From NCBI GenBank assembly GCA_004556255.1, contig SFHY01000077.1, positions 1-6,577 of the forward strand: a stretch of 6,577 nucleotides of DNA, written 5' to 3'. Within the stretch, counting starts at the first letter, position 1; the number at the start of each line of letters is the position of its first letter. A model generated the notes under the pieces. The model did no database searches, was not told the DNA's origin, and saw only the letters and a list, made by a program, of their open reading frames with translations. The position numbers were made by a program, and so were the translations under genes. Below, one piece after another: positions 5,711 through 6,577 of this stretch. Origin of the DNA: Lactobacillus delbrueckii. GTDB lineage: Bacteria; Bacillota; Bacilli; Lactobacillales; Lactobacillaceae.

Positions 5711-6466
5711 GTGATTAAAACGGCATTTGCTTCAAGCATTGGTAGAGTTAGAGAGAGCAATCAAGACTTCGTGCAGATTTTTCAAAATCGCGTTGGGGTA
5801 ACCATGGCCATCGTCTGCGATGGGATGGGAGGCCACCAGGGCGGCGACGTGGCATCCACGATGGCGGTCAGCCACCTGGGCCACAACTTCGCTAATACCG
5901 ACCTGCACGACAAGAATCTGGCCAGAAAATGGCTGGACGTCCAGCTGCGCTCTGAAAACGAAACGATTCTGAAGGCCGCAGACCGCTTCCCTGATTTGAA
6001 TGGGATGGGGACGACGATTGTCCTGGCAATTTTCTTTGACCAGGAAGTCTTGATTGCCCACCTGGGCGACTCCCGGGCCTACAGCTACTCTGAAGGGAAC
6101 TTCCGCCAAATCACTGAAGACCACTCCTTAGTCAACGAACTGGTCAAGATGGGGCAGATCACCAAAGAACAGGCGAAGACCCACCCTCAGAAAAATATCA
6201 TCACTCAAGCCTTAGGCGTTTCAAGCACTATTGATCCGGAATATAATGAACTTGAAATGAAGACTGACGACGTGTTCCTTCTCTGCACTGATGGCTTGAC
6301 CAATTCTCTATCGGATCCTTTGATTCAACAGGTTTTGGCAACCAAGGGCCTGAACCTGCAAGAGAGGTGCAACAAGTTGGTCAATGAAGCCAATCGTCTG
6401 GGCGGCGGCGACAATATTACCGTCTGCCTGGCCGTAAATGAGGAGGATGGAGCGAGTGATCAATAA
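5711..6466 (+). CDS. prpC: PP2C-type Ser/Thr protein phosphatase (PrpC/Stp family)
   Basis: Metal-dependent cytosolic phosphatase that removes phosphate from Ser/Thr residues and opposes the kinase encoded next. The 251-residue product is the usual size for a minimal bacterial PPM phosphatase. The motifs appear in order: RESNQD (14-19), the metal-binding DGMGG (D37-G38), GMGTTIVLA (about 98-106), HLGDSRAY (D120), DHSLVNELV, CTDGLTN (D194) and GGGDNIT (D234). The acidic residues expected to bind the two metal ions (D37, D194 and D234) are all present, so an active enzyme is likely. The start is GTG with AAGGGG at 5696-5701, five bases after the rsmB stop. The 3' end overlaps prkC by 11 bases, consistent with balanced production of the phosphatase-kinase pair. 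Confidence 0.95.
   Translation: MIKTAFASSIGRVRESNQDFVQIFQNRVGVTMAIVCDGMGGHQGGDVASTMAVSHLGHNFANTDLHDKNLARKWLDVQLRSENETILKAADRFPDLNGMGTTIVLAIFFDQEVLIAHLGDSRAYSYSEGNFRQITEDHSLVNELVKMGQITKEQAKTHPQKNIITQALGVSSTIDPEYNELEMKTDDVFLLCTDGLTNSLSDPLIQQVLATKGLNLQERCNKLVNEANRLGGGDNITVCLAVNEEDGASDQ
6441..6446 (+). promoter_or_regulatory. Ribosome binding site that sets the prkC start
   Basis: A strong AGGAGG lies inside the 3' end of prpC, nine bases before GTG at 6456. An in-frame ATG at 6447 directly abuts the site and would leave no spacing, so the GTG is the better start, although the ATG cannot be excluded and would add only three residues. Confidence 0.7.
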
Positions 6467-6577
6467 AGGTTATTTGCTTGGAGACCGCTACCGGATCGTC
6501 GACACCCTGGGTGAAGGCGGGATGGCCAATGTCTACCTGGCTGATGACATAATTTTGAAGAGACAGGTCGCCGTTAA
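6456..6577 (+). CDS. prkC: Ser/Thr protein kinase PrkC/Stk family, N-terminal part (cut by window end)
   Basis: Only 40 complete codons and two further bases are in the window. They read MINKGYLLGDRYRIVDTLGE and onward, with the glycine-rich ATP loop LGEGGMANVYLA (residues 18-29), typical of Hanks-type bacterial kinases of the PrkC/PknB/Stk family. The sequence then reaches QVAV (37-40), where the catalytic VAVK lysine codon is cut after its first two bases (AA). Full-length homologues have a cytosolic kinase domain, one membrane segment and extracellular PASTA repeats that bind peptidoglycan fragments; none of that is visible here. It is the partner of the phosphatase encoded just upstream and shares an 11-base overlap with it. 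Confidence 0.9.
   Translation, partial: MINKGYLLGDRYRIVDTLGEGGMANVYLADDIILKRQVAV

Noticed and set aside
1..6577. Mobile elements, CRISPR arrays, tRNA or rRNA genes, defence or toxin systems
   Set aside because: No terminal repeats, transposase motifs, spaced direct repeats or structured RNA gene signatures were seen; base and codon use are even across the genes.

Overview
The window looks like a stretch of housekeeping chromosome from a low-GC Gram-positive bacterium of the family Lactobacillaceae. The best guess is the Lactobacillus delbrueckii group. The gene order gmk - rpoZ - priA - fmt - rsmB - prpC - prkC is a conserved Firmicutes cluster. The compact form, with no coaBC between rpoZ and priA and no def before fmt, fits lactobacilli. 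The strong use of G- and C-ending codons (CGG, GCC, CTG, GTC, AAG) is unusual for lactobacilli but typical of L. delbrueckii. The organism call is inferred from recalled family features, not from a search.

Layout: positions 1-156 are non-coding and AT-rich. They carry two LexA-box-like palindromes arranged around a good minus-strand promoter that points out of the window, then an A-tract palindrome, then a weakly defined plus-strand promoter region for gmk. From 157 to the end, everything reads on the plus strand and is almost gapless: gmk (157-771), rpoZ (773-994), a short intergenic gap with a probable intrinsic terminator or attenuator (1001-1032), priA (1057-3438), fmt (3452-4399), rsmB (4389-5705), prpC (5711-6466), and the first 40 codons of prkC (from 6456), cut by the window edge. 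Four of the seven genes use non-ATG starts (priA TTG; fmt, prpC and prkC GTG). Two gene pairs (fmt/rsmB and prpC/prkC) overlap by exactly 11 bases.

How the genes work together: Gmk makes GDP for nucleotide pools. Omega (RpoZ) is an RNA polymerase assembly subunit. PriA restarts stalled replication forks. Fmt formylates initiator tRNA. RsmB methylates 16S rRNA. PrpC and PrkC are an antagonistic Ser/Thr phosphatase-kinase pair that senses the cell wall state and regulates growth. The common theme is nucleotide supply, transcription, replication and translation under one growth-linked operon.

I found no mobile element, CRISPR array, tRNA or rRNA gene, toxin or defence system, and no sign of a new system inside the genes. 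The most interesting signal is the putative SOS-controlled divergent promoter at the left edge, whose target gene lies outside the window. Second is an AT-rich patch near the 3' end of priA with an extended -10 motif and two mutually exclusive hairpins, which may be an internal promoter for the downstream translation and signalling genes.
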